Made by a program: the position numbers and the translations under genes | In this document: positions 10,947 to 19,894 of the stretch, piece after piece | Layout: the number at the start of each line of letters is the position of its first letter | How positions within the stretch are numbered: position 1 is the stretch's first letter | From: a gamma proteobacterium SCGC AAA007-O20 | GTDB taxonomy: Bacteria > Pseudomonadota > Gammaproteobacteria > PS1 > Pseudothioglobaceae | Reading direction: 5' to 3' | DNA: 57,194 bases | NCBI GenBank assembly: GCA_000213395.2 | Contig: AFHY01000004.1 | Span: forward strand, 1-57,194 | The notes under the pieces: generated by a model | What the model saw: the letters and a program-made list of their open reading frames with translations, nothing else | Told to the model about the DNA's origin: nothing | Databases searched by the model: none

Positions 10947-13240
10947 TAAAACAGATAAAAAAGGTGGGCGTTATTGGCGCCGGCACCATGGGTGCTGGAA
11001 TTGCAGGTCAAGTTGCGAATGCAGGAATAGAGGTTTGGCTTCTCGATCTTCCTAGCGACGGTGAAAACGTAAACAGCTTATCAGCTAAAGGGCTTGAAAG
11101 GCTTAAAGATCCAGATATGCCCGGCCTGATGAGTATAGAAGCTGAAAAACTTATACGACTTGGAAATACTCGTGATGATTTTCATCAACTAGAAGATTGT
11201 GACTGGGTTGCAGAAGCGGTAGTTGAAAGACTTGATATTAAGCAAGCATTGTATCTTCAGCTAAATGATATTTGCAAGAGTACAACAATCATCACCTCTA
11301 ACACTTCGACAATTCCAATTAGTCTTTTAACAAAAAGAATGCCTAAAAAGTTTTGTGAACGTTTTGCAATAACTCATTTTTTCAACCCTGTTCGATTTAT
11401 GAGACTTCTTGAATTGGTAAGGGGAGAATTTACTAGAGATGATGTTATTAATACACTTGATATGTTTAGTGAAACAATGCTTGGAAAAGGTGTTGTTTCA
11501 TGCTCTGATACTCCAGGCTTTCTTGCCAATAGAGTGGGTGTTTTTGCTATCCAATGTGCGCTTTATAAGGCCTTTAAATATAAACTGACGCCTACAGAAG
11601 CAGATGCTTTTTTTGGCAGGCCGCTAGGCCTCCCAAAGACTGGTGTTTTTGGTCTCTATGATTTAATCGGCATTGATCTTATGGCTGACGTAGTCAAAAG
11701 CCTTGTAAGCATCCTTCCAGAAAATGACGCTTTTCATAAATACTCATCACCAATTGAGTTTATGACTGCCATGATTGCGAATGGTCAAACTGGAAATAAA
11801 AATGAAAAAGGTTTTTATAAACAGGCTGGTGATAAAAAACAAGTAATTGATTTATCCAATGGAAATTACGGCACTCATGAGCGCCTAAAAACGCCTCTTC
11901 TCGAAGAGGCAGAAAAAATTGGTATTTCTGTAATTCTTAACGATAAAAGCCCATATGGTCTTTATATTTGGGATGTGGTTTCAGAAACACTTTGCTATGC
12001 TGCATCTCTCGTGCCAGAAGTAACTGAGGATTTAACGAAAATTGACGACGCAATGAAGCTTGGCTATAACTGGATTAAAGGGCCTTTTGAGCTTTTAGAT
12101 GAAATTGGAATTGGGTACTTTGTCAAAAGACTTAAAAATGACGGTAGGGATGTGCCAGAGTTTCTCCTAAATGGCCTTAATAATAAATTTTATAATAATT
12201 CTAAATCAGGTTTAAGTTCATTGTCCCTTGATGGAAGTCTAAAGCCAATTATTAGGTCGAATGGCGTCCTTAGATTTTCTGAAGTGCGACAAACACTTAA
12301 AGCAAAAAATTCTAACGAATCTGCCAGCTGGTTTGAGTATGAAGATGCCGCAATTGTTGAGTTTCACTCGAAAGCTAACGCACTGAATAGTGGGTCTTTG
12401 GACATGATTTCTGATGCAATATCTGAATCGGAAAAAATGGGCTTACGAGGTGTTGTAATCCACAACGACTTCCAACATTTCTCGTGCGGTGTAAGTCTTT
12501 GGAGCGTTAGAAATTACTTTGAAAAAAATGACTTCGACTCACTTGATGCATTTCTTATTTACTTTCAAAATACAATGCTACAAATGAGAAACTCAAAACT
12601 GCCTGTAATTGCTGCACCAGTAGGCATGTCAATTGGTGGTGGCTTTGAGGTTGTTTTACATGCTGATCATGTTGTGTCTCATGCTAACTCGGTGATGGGT
12701 CTTGTTGAGTCTTTTGTAGGGGTTGTTCCAGCGGGGGGTGGTTGCAAAGAAACACTTTATAGATGGGCTGAAAACCTAGGAGACAATCATAACGCTGCTT
12801 GGAAATCATTTATGAATATTGGACTTGGAAGGCGAGCCAACTCCCCTCAAGAAGCTGATGCTCTATCTATGAGAAGATCCAATGATGTTTTTCATATGAA
12901 TCGAGATCGCATACTTAATAATGCGCTTTCATCAATTAATAAAACTTCAAAAGCAAAAGCTAGAAGACCTCTAGCACTCTCAGGAGCCGGACACTTTCAA
13001 GAAATGCTCGAATGGCTTTCAACAAACCATCAAAAAGGCATGCTTACTCCACATGATGTCACTGTTGGAACTGAAATTGGACGAATTATGACCGGCGGAA
13101 ATTGTCCTTCTGGAACTATTTTTACCGAACAAGATATTTTAGATGCTGAGCGCTCTTCATTTATCACGCTTGCTCAAACTCAAGAAACACAAGCAAGGAT
13201 TGTATCCATGTTAGATAATGGAATTACGCTTAGAAATTAA
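10943..13240 (+). CDS. Bifunctional 3-hydroxyacyl-CoA dehydrogenase (N-term) / enoyl-CoA hydratase-crotonase (C-term), FadN-type domain order
   Basis: VGVIGAGTMGAGIAGQVANAG Rossmann motif, ITHFFNPVRFMRLLELV; C-term IGGGFEVVLHADHVVSHANSVMGLVESFVGVVPAGGG; overlaps upstream gene by 4 nt. Confidence 0.9.
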   Translation: MIKQIKKVGVIGAGTMGAGIAGQVANAGIEVWLLDLPSDGENVNSLSAKGLERLKDPDMPGLMSIEAEKLIRLGNTRDDFHQLEDCDWVAEAVVERLDIKQALYLQLNDICKSTTIITSNTSTIPISLLTKRMPKKFCERFAITHFFNPVRFMRLLELVRGEFTRDDVINTLDMFSETMLGKGVVSCSDTPGFLANRVGVFAIQCALYKAFKYKLTPTEADAFFGRPLGLPKTGVFGLYDLIGIDLMADVVKSLVSILPENDAFHKYSSPIEFMTAMIANGQTGNKNEKGFYKQAGDKKQVIDLSNGNYGTHERLKTPLLEEAEKIGISVILNDKSPYGLYIWDVVSETLCYAASLVPEVTEDLTKIDDAMKLGYNWIKGPFELLDEIGIGYFVKRLKNDGRDVPEFLLNGLNNKFYNNSKSGLSSLSLDGSLKPIIRSNGVLRFSEVRQTLKAKNSNESASWFEYEDAAIVEFHSKANALNSGSLDMISDAISESEKMGLRGVVIHNDFQHFSCGVSLWSVRNYFEKNDFDSLDAFLIYFQNTMLQMRNSKLPVIAAPVGMSIGGGFEVVLHADHVVSHANSVMGLVESFVGVVPAGGGCKETLYRWAENLGDNHNAAWKSFMNIGLGRRANSPQEADALSMRRSNDVFHMNRDRILNNALSSINKTSKAKARRPLALSGAGHFQEMLEWLSTNHQKGMLTPHDVTVGTEIGRIMTGGNCPSGTIFTEQDILDAERSSFITLAQTQETQARIVSMLDNGITLRN

Positions 13241-13251
13241 CAGTTAAAGCT

Positions 13252-14865
13252 ATGAACAAAAACCCTGCAAATTTTGTACCACTTACGCCCATTTCATTCT
13301 TACACAGGACTGCAGATGTATACGGACAAAATACTTCTGTAATCTATGAAAATAGAATATACACTTGGAGCGAATCAAGAGAGAGATGTGTTCGTATCGC
13401 TTCAAGTTTAAATAGCCATGGTGTTATGCCAGGAGATACAGTATCGGTCCTTGCATTTAATACTCCAGAAATGTTTGAATCTCACTTTTCAATTCCAATG
13501 GCTGGTGCCGTTCTAAATTCGATAAATGTACGACTTGATGCTGGAACAATTGCTCATATCCTTAACGATAGTAATGCAAAAATACTACTTGTTGATCGGG
13601 AGCTTTTTGAGGTGGCATCTGATGCGCTCTCTATTTCTTCATCAAATCCAAAAGTAGTTTTAATAAATGATGTATTTGCTGAATCAAAACCAAATGTAAC
13701 TGAAAATACCATTGAATACGAATCTCTCGTTGAGAATGGCGACCCATCATTTAAATGGCAAAAGCCAGATGACGAGTGGCAACCCTTGTCTCTTAACTAT
13801 ACTTCAGGGACAACCGGACAGCCCAAGGGTGTTGTTTATCATCACCGTGGCTCTTATTTAATGAGCATGGGCACTGTTATTGGCTGGGAACTACCAAATC
13901 ACCCAGTATATCTATACTCGGTTCCAATGTTTCACTGTAATGGCTGGGGACATGCCTGGACTATGGCTGCAGTTGCAGGAACGGTTATATGTCTTAGAGC
14001 CTTTTCGCCCGAAAAAGTATTTGACTTACTAGATAGACATAAGGTAACTCATTTTGGTGGAGCGCCAATAATGCTGAACATGCTAGCCAATGCTCCAAAG
14101 AAAATACAAAAAACTTTCGATCGTGAAATTAAAGTTATGACTGCTGGTGCTCCACCGCCAGCAAAAGTTCTCGAAAGCATGATGTCCCTAGGCTTCAATG
14201 TTATGCATGTTTATGGCCTTACTGAAACATACGGTCATATTCTTCAAGCGGCTCCGCAAACTTCGTGGCTTAGTGAGACTCCAGCAGGTCTTGCCAAACT
14301 AAGCTCGCGTCAGGGTGTCCGCTTTCCGATGACTGAAGATGTAAGCGTACTTGACCAAGAGACTGGCGAACATGTGCCGCCAGACGGCAAGACTATTGGC
14401 GAGATAGTCATTCGTTGTAACACATGTATGATGGGTTATTTAAACAACCCACAAGCCACAAAAGAAGTGTTTGCTGACGACTGGTTTCATAGTGGCGACT
14501 TAGCTGTAATCCATAATGATGGCTACATTCAAATCAAAGATAGGTCGAAAGATATCATAATCTCTGGAGGAGAAAATATCTCCTCTGTAGAGGTTGAAAA
14601 CGTACTTTATCAGCACCCTTCAGTTGGAGAGGCAGCAGTTGTAGCAATGCCGGATGAGACTTGGGGAGAGGTGCCTTGTGCATTTGTGGAACTAAAATCA
14701 GATCAATTGGTCTCAGAAAACGAGCTTATTGATTTTTGTAAGCAAAACATGGCTACTTTTAAAAGACCAAAAAAAGTTGTCTTTGGGCCACTACCAAAAA
14801 CCGCAACTGGGAAAATTCAAAAGCATGAGCTTAGAGCTTCAGTTAAGGACTCTGGAGGAGTCTAA
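13252..14865 (+). CDS. AMP-dependent acyl-CoA synthetase, DmdB-like (3-methylthiopropionyl-CoA ligase candidate)
   Basis: LNYTSGTTGQPKGVVYHHRG, YGLTETYG, GEIVIRCNTCMMGY, DRSKDIIISGGENISSVEVE; paired with DmdC-like gene. Confidence 0.85.
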   Translation: MNKNPANFVPLTPISFLHRTADVYGQNTSVIYENRIYTWSESRERCVRIASSLNSHGVMPGDTVSVLAFNTPEMFESHFSIPMAGAVLNSINVRLDAGTIAHILNDSNAKILLVDRELFEVASDALSISSSNPKVVLINDVFAESKPNVTENTIEYESLVENGDPSFKWQKPDDEWQPLSLNYTSGTTGQPKGVVYHHRGSYLMSMGTVIGWELPNHPVYLYSVPMFHCNGWGHAWTMAAVAGTVICLRAFSPEKVFDLLDRHKVTHFGGAPIMLNMLANAPKKIQKTFDREIKVMTAGAPPPAKVLESMMSLGFNVMHVYGLTETYGHILQAAPQTSWLSETPAGLAKLSSRQGVRFPMTEDVSVLDQETGEHVPPDGKTIGEIVIRCNTCMMGYLNNPQATKEVFADDWFHSGDLAVIHNDGYIQIKDRSKDIIISGGENISSVEVENVLYQHPSVGEAAVVAMPDETWGEVPCAFVELKSDQLVSENELIDFCKQNMATFKRPKKVVFGPLPKTATGKIQKHELRASVKDSGGV

Positions 14866-16628
14866 TGTCAAACTATACTGCCCCAGTTGAAGACATGGGA
14901 TTTGTTTTAAGAGAGGTTGTGGAACTAGAAAAACTTTGTAGCGAAACTGGCCTCGACACTTCTACAATTGACATTATTGATACCGTTCTTGATGCTGCAG
15001 GAAAGCTAGCAAAAGAAGAAATAGAGCCTATTAACAAACCTGGAGACTTAGAAGGTTTAAAAATTAATAGCACTGGTGAAGTAACTACAGCAACTGGCTT
15101 TAAAGAGGCTTACCGTCACTACGTTGAGGGTGGATGGGGTTCGCTGCAATTTGACACCAAATATGGCGGCCAAGGTGTGCCATTTGTTGTTGCCGCGAGT
15201 GTTCAAGAAATGTGGCACTCTGCCAATATGTCTTGGGGTCTTTGCCCACTTCTTACCCAAGGCGCAGTTGAGGCTATAACACATAATGCAAGCGATGAGC
15301 TCAAGCAGCTCTACCTTCCAAAGCTGATATCTGGGGAATGGAGTGGCACAATGAATCTTACTGAGGGTGATGCCGGCACTGATGTAGGAGCTCTCAAAAC
15401 TCGCGCTACTCCAGAGAAAGATCATTATTTAATACGCGGTCAAAAAATATACGTCACTTGGGGTGAGCATGATATGACAGAAAATATTGTACATTTAGTT
15501 TTAGCGCGCCTTCCTAATACTCCCCAAGGCGTTAAAGGCATTTCGCTATTTTTAGTACCTAAAATACTTGTAAATGATGATGGCTCTTTAGGTGAAGCAA
15601 ACGACCTTAAGGCTCTGTCTTTAGAAGACAAGATTGGAATTCATGCCTGCCCTACATGTGTAATGAGCTATGGCGACAAAACTGGCGCAATAGGTTACTT
15701 GGTAGGTGAAGAAAATAAAGGCATACAATGTATGTTCACAATGATGAATAATGCGAGACTGACTGTTGGGCTTCAGGGCGTATCAGTTTCAGAACGAGCT
15801 TACCAACAAGCGCTTAGCTTTTGCAACGAGCGCGTCCAAGGAGTTGCTCCTGGACATAAAGAGGCTGGCCCAATAATTAGACACCCTGATGTCCGGCGTA
15901 TGCTAGCTAACATGAAATCAATAGCCGAAGCTTCTCGTGCCTTGACTTATACAGCTTGTGCTGAAGTTGATTTCACTGGTGGTGATTTACCAACAGATGA
16001 TCTAGATCAGCACAAAAGAAGGTTAGGCCTTCTGACTCCAATCGTTAAAGGTTGGTGCACGGAAACTGCACAAGAAGTTGCCTCTTTGAGCCTTCAATGC
16101 CATGGAGGAATGGGGTATATTGAAGAAACTGGCATTGCTCAAATTGTTAGAGATGCTCGCATATTGCCAATTTACGAAGGAACAAATGGAATTCAAGCTA
16201 TGGACTTAGTTGTTAGAAAAATTATTGGTGACAAAGGGCTTGCCATTAATGAGCTGATTGTAGATATGCGTAAAAGTTTGTCCTCACTCTTACCAGGCTC
16301 TCCTTTGTTAAGCTCACAAATAGATCGCTTTAAGGGCTCTGTTGATGACCTTGAAAAAACCGTATCTCTCTTGCTAAAACACTCTACTAATAGGAAATTT
16401 TCTGGATCAGTAGCCTTTGATGTCTTAATGATGACGAGCACTATTACAGCCGCCTGGAAAATGTTTGTAAGCGTTGAACGGGCAAAGTTGGCACTTGAGA
16501 GCAACAAGGTTTCATCAGAATTTTTTGATGACAAGACTACAACAGCTCAATATTTTATTGACTCTATTTTGCCTAGATATGTTAGTCACTTTATGGCAAT
16601 TAACTCTGCCGACACAGGAGGACAATAA
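14865..16628 (+). CDS. Acyl-CoA dehydrogenase, long (~590 aa) DmdC-like subfamily
   Basis: N-terminus YTAPVEDMGFVLREVVELE, MNLTEGDAGTDVGALKTRA, LQCHGGMGYIEETGIAQIVRDARILPIYEGTNGIQAMDLV; TAATG stop/start overlap with ligase. Confidence 0.88.
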   Translation: MSNYTAPVEDMGFVLREVVELEKLCSETGLDTSTIDIIDTVLDAAGKLAKEEIEPINKPGDLEGLKINSTGEVTTATGFKEAYRHYVEGGWGSLQFDTKYGGQGVPFVVAASVQEMWHSANMSWGLCPLLTQGAVEAITHNASDELKQLYLPKLISGEWSGTMNLTEGDAGTDVGALKTRATPEKDHYLIRGQKIYVTWGEHDMTENIVHLVLARLPNTPQGVKGISLFLVPKILVNDDGSLGEANDLKALSLEDKIGIHACPTCVMSYGDKTGAIGYLVGEENKGIQCMFTMMNNARLTVGLQGVSVSERAYQQALSFCNERVQGVAPGHKEAGPIIRHPDVRRMLANMKSIAEASRALTYTACAEVDFTGGDLPTDDLDQHKRRLGLLTPIVKGWCTETAQEVASLSLQCHGGMGYIEETGIAQIVRDARILPIYEGTNGIQAMDLVVRKIIGDKGLAINELIVDMRKSLSSLLPGSPLLSSQIDRFKGSVDDLEKTVSLLLKHSTNRKFSGSVAFDVLMMTSTITAAWKMFVSVERAKLALESNKVSSEFFDDKTTTAQYFIDSILPRYVSHFMAINSADTGGQ

Positions 16629-16633
16629 GTCAA

Positions 16634-17617
16634 ATGCCTAAAAGAATTGTTATATCTAAGCTTGGCGGCCCTGAAGTTTTAAGATACGAAGATTATGAGC
16701 TTCCCCCTGTCCTTAAGCCAGACCATGTTCGTATTAAACAGCGCTCTATTGGTTTAAATTACATTGATACTTATCATCGAAGTGGATTGTATCCATTGCC
16801 CACAGACCCTCCAGTCTGCCCCGGACTGGAAGCTGCGGGCAAAGTAGTAGAGGTTGGCAACAAAGCAAATGGTTTCAGCATTGGTGACAGGGTGTGTTAT
16901 GCAGGAGGCCCTCTTGGAGCTTATTGCGAAATTAGAGATTTCCCTGCTTCACATTTAATTAAGCTACCCGAAGGTATTGCCGAAGATGTTGCGTCATCCA
17001 TGCTCCTTCGTGGAATGACTGTAGAGTATTTGTTTGAGCGATTATATAAAATTAAAAAAGATGAGTACATTCTTTTCCACGCCGCTGCCGGAGGGCTTGG
17101 GTTAATCGCTTCACAATGGGCAAAATCAGTTGGCTGTAAAATGATTGGTACAGTGAGTAGCGACGAAAAAGCTCTGCTGGCAAAAGACAGCGGTTGTGAG
17201 CACATAATAAACTATAAAACAGAAAATGTTGTTGAAAGAGTTATAGAGATAACAGAGGGCAAAGGGGTGCCGGTTGTTTATGACGGCGTAGGCAAGGACA
17301 CGTTTGATGTGTCTCTTCAAAGCTTAGACTTTAGAGGCCTGTTTGTATCATTTGGTCAGTCATCTGGAATGCCTCCTGAAGTTGACTTGCACAAAACCTT
17401 TAACCCCAAAAGCTTGTACTACACAAGGCCAACACTAATGCATTATACGAGAACTAGAAAAGAGCTAGAAAGCTCATCCGAATTGTTATTTAGCAAGATT
17501 AGAAATAACGAAATTAAAGAGCACATTTTTGCAAAAATAGGCCTTAATGATGCCGCTACTGCTCATGAATTACTGCAATCGCGTCAAGCAACAGGATCGA
17601 TTGTTCTAAAGCCATAG
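16634..17617 (+). CDS. Zinc-independent NADPH:quinone oxidoreductase-like alcohol dehydrogenase superfamily protein
   Basis: SIGLNYIDTYHRSGLYP, CPGLEAAGKVVEVG, FHAAAGGLGLIASQWAK. Confidence 0.85.
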   Translation: MPKRIVISKLGGPEVLRYEDYELPPVLKPDHVRIKQRSIGLNYIDTYHRSGLYPLPTDPPVCPGLEAAGKVVEVGNKANGFSIGDRVCYAGGPLGAYCEIRDFPASHLIKLPEGIAEDVASSMLLRGMTVEYLFERLYKIKKDEYILFHAAAGGLGLIASQWAKSVGCKMIGTVSSDEKALLAKDSGCEHIINYKTENVVERVIEITEGKGVPVVYDGVGKDTFDVSLQSLDFRGLFVSFGQSSGMPPEVDLHKTFNPKSLYYTRPTLMHYTRTRKELESSSELLFSKIRNNEIKEHIFAKIGLNDAATAHELLQSRQATGSIVLKP

Positions 17618-17727
17618 TTCTTTACTAGGTGGTGTTTTTTATTTCTATAGATTGTAATTCTAAGCTTTCTCTTTGTATATAGGCCATTTCAAGAAAAATA
17701 GGCTTTGCTAAAACTCAAAATGTATGG

Positions 17728-17733
17728 GATAAT
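17728..17733 (+). promoter_or_regulatory. Putative -10 element of rpsB-tsf promoter
   Basis: GGGATAATC at suitable distance upstream of rpsB leader; -35 not confidently assigned. Confidence 0.35.
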
Positions 17734-17749
17734 CTGCGCCTTTCAGCGA

Positions 17750-17787
17750 ACAAGCGTTGAAAGAAGGGCCAATTGCTTTGTTTTTTT
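17750..17787 (+). promoter_or_regulatory. Terminator-like hairpin with T7 run in rpsB leader (attenuator candidate)
   Basis: ACAAGCGTTG pairs with CAATTGCTTTGT (two bulged U) followed by TTTTTTT; about 110 nt upstream of rpsB start. Confidence 0.4.
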
Positions 17788-17896
17788 GTTAGCGTTGGTA
17801 AATTAATGTATCACACAGAGCCCCAATAGCAGCCAGGGTGCCCTTAAGTTAGGGTTGGTTGTTAGGCAACGTGGAAGTCTTAACCCAGGAGAAAAT

Positions 17897-18928
17897 ATGG
17901 CGAAAGCGTCAATGAAAAAAATGTTAGAAGCCGGCGTGCACTTTGGGCACCGAGCCCGTTTTTGGCATCCAAAAATGGAGCCTTTTATCTACGGAACCCG
18001 CAACGGTGTTCACATAATTAATTTAGAAAAGACCTTACCGCAGTTTAACGATGTGCTTAACTTTGCAAGCAAGACTGCTTCTCAGGGGGGCTCAATTCTC
18101 TTTGTCGGCACCAAAAGAGCTGCCAGTAATATTATTAAGGAAGAAGCAATACGTTGTGGTATGCCCTATGTTAATCACCGCTGGCTAGGTGGCATGATGA
18201 CAAACTATAAAACAATCAAAGCGTCAATTAAGCGTCTAAAAGACCTTGAGTTTCTTGCCGAAGAAAGCTTTGCCCAATACAGCAAAAAAGAAGCCCTGGC
18301 AATGACTAGAGAAATGGAAAAACTTGAACGCAGCCTTGGCGGAATAAAAGATTTAGGAGGTATTCCTGATGTGATTTTTGTAGTTGATATTGGCCATGAG
18401 AGAAATGCTGTACGCGAAGCGCACACTCTGCAACTGCCGATTATTGGTGTTGTCGATTCAAACCATAATCCAGAAGGCATTGACTACATGATTGCTGGCA
18501 ATGATGATTCAATTAGAGCAATTAGCTACTATACAAGAGAAATTGCCAACGCTGTGCTTGAGGCTAAAGCGTCCATAAGCACAAAAAAGGTTTCGAAAGA
18601 AAAGGACTTAAAGACTGAAGCCAAAAAGCCTACGGCTAAGAAGCCTGTAGCTAAGACTGAGGTCGTGGCCGAAGCTGAAGCCAAAAAGCCTACGGCTAAG
18701 AAGCCTGTAGCTAAGACTGGGGTCGTGGCCGAAGCTGAAGCCAAAAAGCCTGCAGCTAAGAAGGCTGAAACTAAAAAGCCTGCAGCTAAGAAGGCTGAAA
18801 CTAAAAAGCCTGCAGCTAAGAAGGCTGAAACTAAAAAGCCTGCAGCTAAGAAGGCTGAAACTAAAAAGCCTGCAGCTAAGAAGGCTGAAACTAAAAAGCC
18901 TGCAGCAAAAGACAGCGAAGAAACGTAG
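17897..18928 (+). CDS. rpsB: 30S ribosomal protein S2 with extended Lys/Ala/Pro-rich repeat tail
   Basis: [52 protein letters not shown]; start at 17897 ([10 protein letters not shown]) after AGGAGA. Confidence 0.95.
   Translation: MAKASMKKMLEAGVHFGHRARFWHPKMEPFIYGTRNGVHIINLEKTLPQFNDVLNFASKTASQGGSILFVGTKRAASNIIKEEAIRCGMPYVNHRWLGGMMTNYKTIKASIKRLKDLEFLAEESFAQYSKKEALAMTREMEKLERSLGGIKDLGGIPDVIFVVDIGHERNAVREAHTLQLPIIGVVDSNHNPEGIDYMIAGNDDSIRAISYYTREIANAVLEAKASISTKKVSKEKDLKTEAKKPTAKKPVAKTEVVAEAEAKKPTAKKPVAKTGVVAEAEAKKPAAKKAETKKPAAKKAETKKPAAKKAETKKPAAKKAETKKPAAKKAETKKPAAKDSEET
18617..18916 (+). repeat. In-frame tandem repeats in rpsB 3' end: 2 x 60 bp then 5 x 30 bp plus a partial sixth unit
   Basis: Unit GAAGCCAAAAAGCCTACGGCTAAGAAGCCTGTAGCTAAGACTGAGGTCGTGGCCGAAGCT x2; GAAACTAAAAAGCCTGCAGCTAAGAAGGCT in exact tandem copies. 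Confidence 0.97.
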
Positions 18929-18944
18929 TAATAGGAGATTAAAC

Positions 18945-19823
18945 ATGGCAATTACAGCCGCTTTAGTAAAAGAGCTAAGGGAAAGAACTGGTGCGGGCAT
19001 GATGGACTGCAAAAAAGTCTTGGTTGAAACCAATGCAGACCTTGAGGCAGCAATAGATCTAATGCGGGCCTCTGGGGCGGCAAAAGCTGCCAAAAAAGCA
19101 GGCCGTGTAGCTTCCGAAGGCCTTGTAAATATTGCCATTAGTGATGACAACAAAAGTGCCGTCATACTTGAGGTAAACTCTGAAACAGATTTTGTAACAA
19201 AAGGCCAATCCTTTATTGATTTTGTCAATGCTTTAGGAAAATTAGCACTGAAAAATAAACCAGAATCCATCGAGATATTTTTAACTCAAACATTAAAGTC
19301 AGGAGAGACAGTTGATGAAGCCAGGGAAGGTATTGTCGCCACAATAGGTGAAAATATTACCGTCAGAAGGTTCCAAAACGTCAGCACTGAAAATGGCGTT
19401 TTAGGCGCCTACAAACATGGCGATCGTATTGCTGTTCTTGCTGTTCTTTCGGGCAATGATTCCGGTCTTGCAAAAGATATTGCAATGCATATTGCCGCCT
19501 CTAGGCCAGAGTGTGTTAGTGAAGAGCAGCTTTCAAATGAGCTACTTGAAAGAGAAAAGGCTATTTTCATAGAGCAAGCAAAAGAAAGCGGCAAACCTGA
19601 CAACATCATTGAAAAAATGATTGTTGGCAGAATGAAAAAATTTGTCAATGAAGTTACCCTATATGGTCAGGCCTTTATTAAAGGCCCTGAAACTTCTGTT
19701 GGCGAACTGGTTAAATCTAAAAACGCAGAAGTTGAGTATTTTGTTCGATTTGAAGTTGGTGAAGGGATAGAAAAAAAGGAAGATAACTTCGTTGATGAGG
19801 TTATGGCTCAGGCCCAGGATTAA
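18945..19823 (+). CDS. tsf: Elongation factor Ts
   Basis: LVKELRERTGAGMMDCKKVLVE, EVNSETDFVTKGQSF; follows rpsB. Confidence 0.97.
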   Translation: MAITAALVKELRERTGAGMMDCKKVLVETNADLEAAIDLMRASGAAKAAKKAGRVASEGLVNIAISDDNKSAVILEVNSETDFVTKGQSFIDFVNALGKLALKNKPESIEIFLTQTLKSGETVDEAREGIVATIGENITVRRFQNVSTENGVLGAYKHGDRIAVLAVLSGNDSGLAKDIAMHIAASRPECVSEEQLSNELLEREKAIFIEQAKESGKPDNIIEKMIVGRMKKFVNEVTLYGQAFIKGPETSVGELVKSKNAEVEYFVRFEVGEGIEKKEDNFVDEVMAQAQD

Positions 19824-19840
19824 TCTATAGTTTTGTTTTC

Positions 19841-19865
19841 AAAAAGGGCGCCTCGGCGCCCTTTT
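19841..19865. terminator. Strong (bidirectional-looking) intrinsic terminator after tsf
   Basis: AAAAAGGGCGCC-TC-GGCGCCCTTTTT perfect inverted repeat. Confidence 0.92.
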
Positions 19866-19894
19866 TATTGTCTTACTTGGTTGTTTCAAATACA

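Noticed and set aside
18617-18916. Possible CRISPR-like array
   Set aside because: Repeats are directly tandem and in frame with no spacers; they encode the S2 C-terminal tail.
18529-19270. Long minus-strand ORFs (140 aa and 220 aa) opposite rpsB/tsf
   Set aside because: Repetitive [10 protein letters not shown] / [10 protein letters not shown] peptides are antisense translations of the rpsB tandem repeats; open only because of repeat composition.
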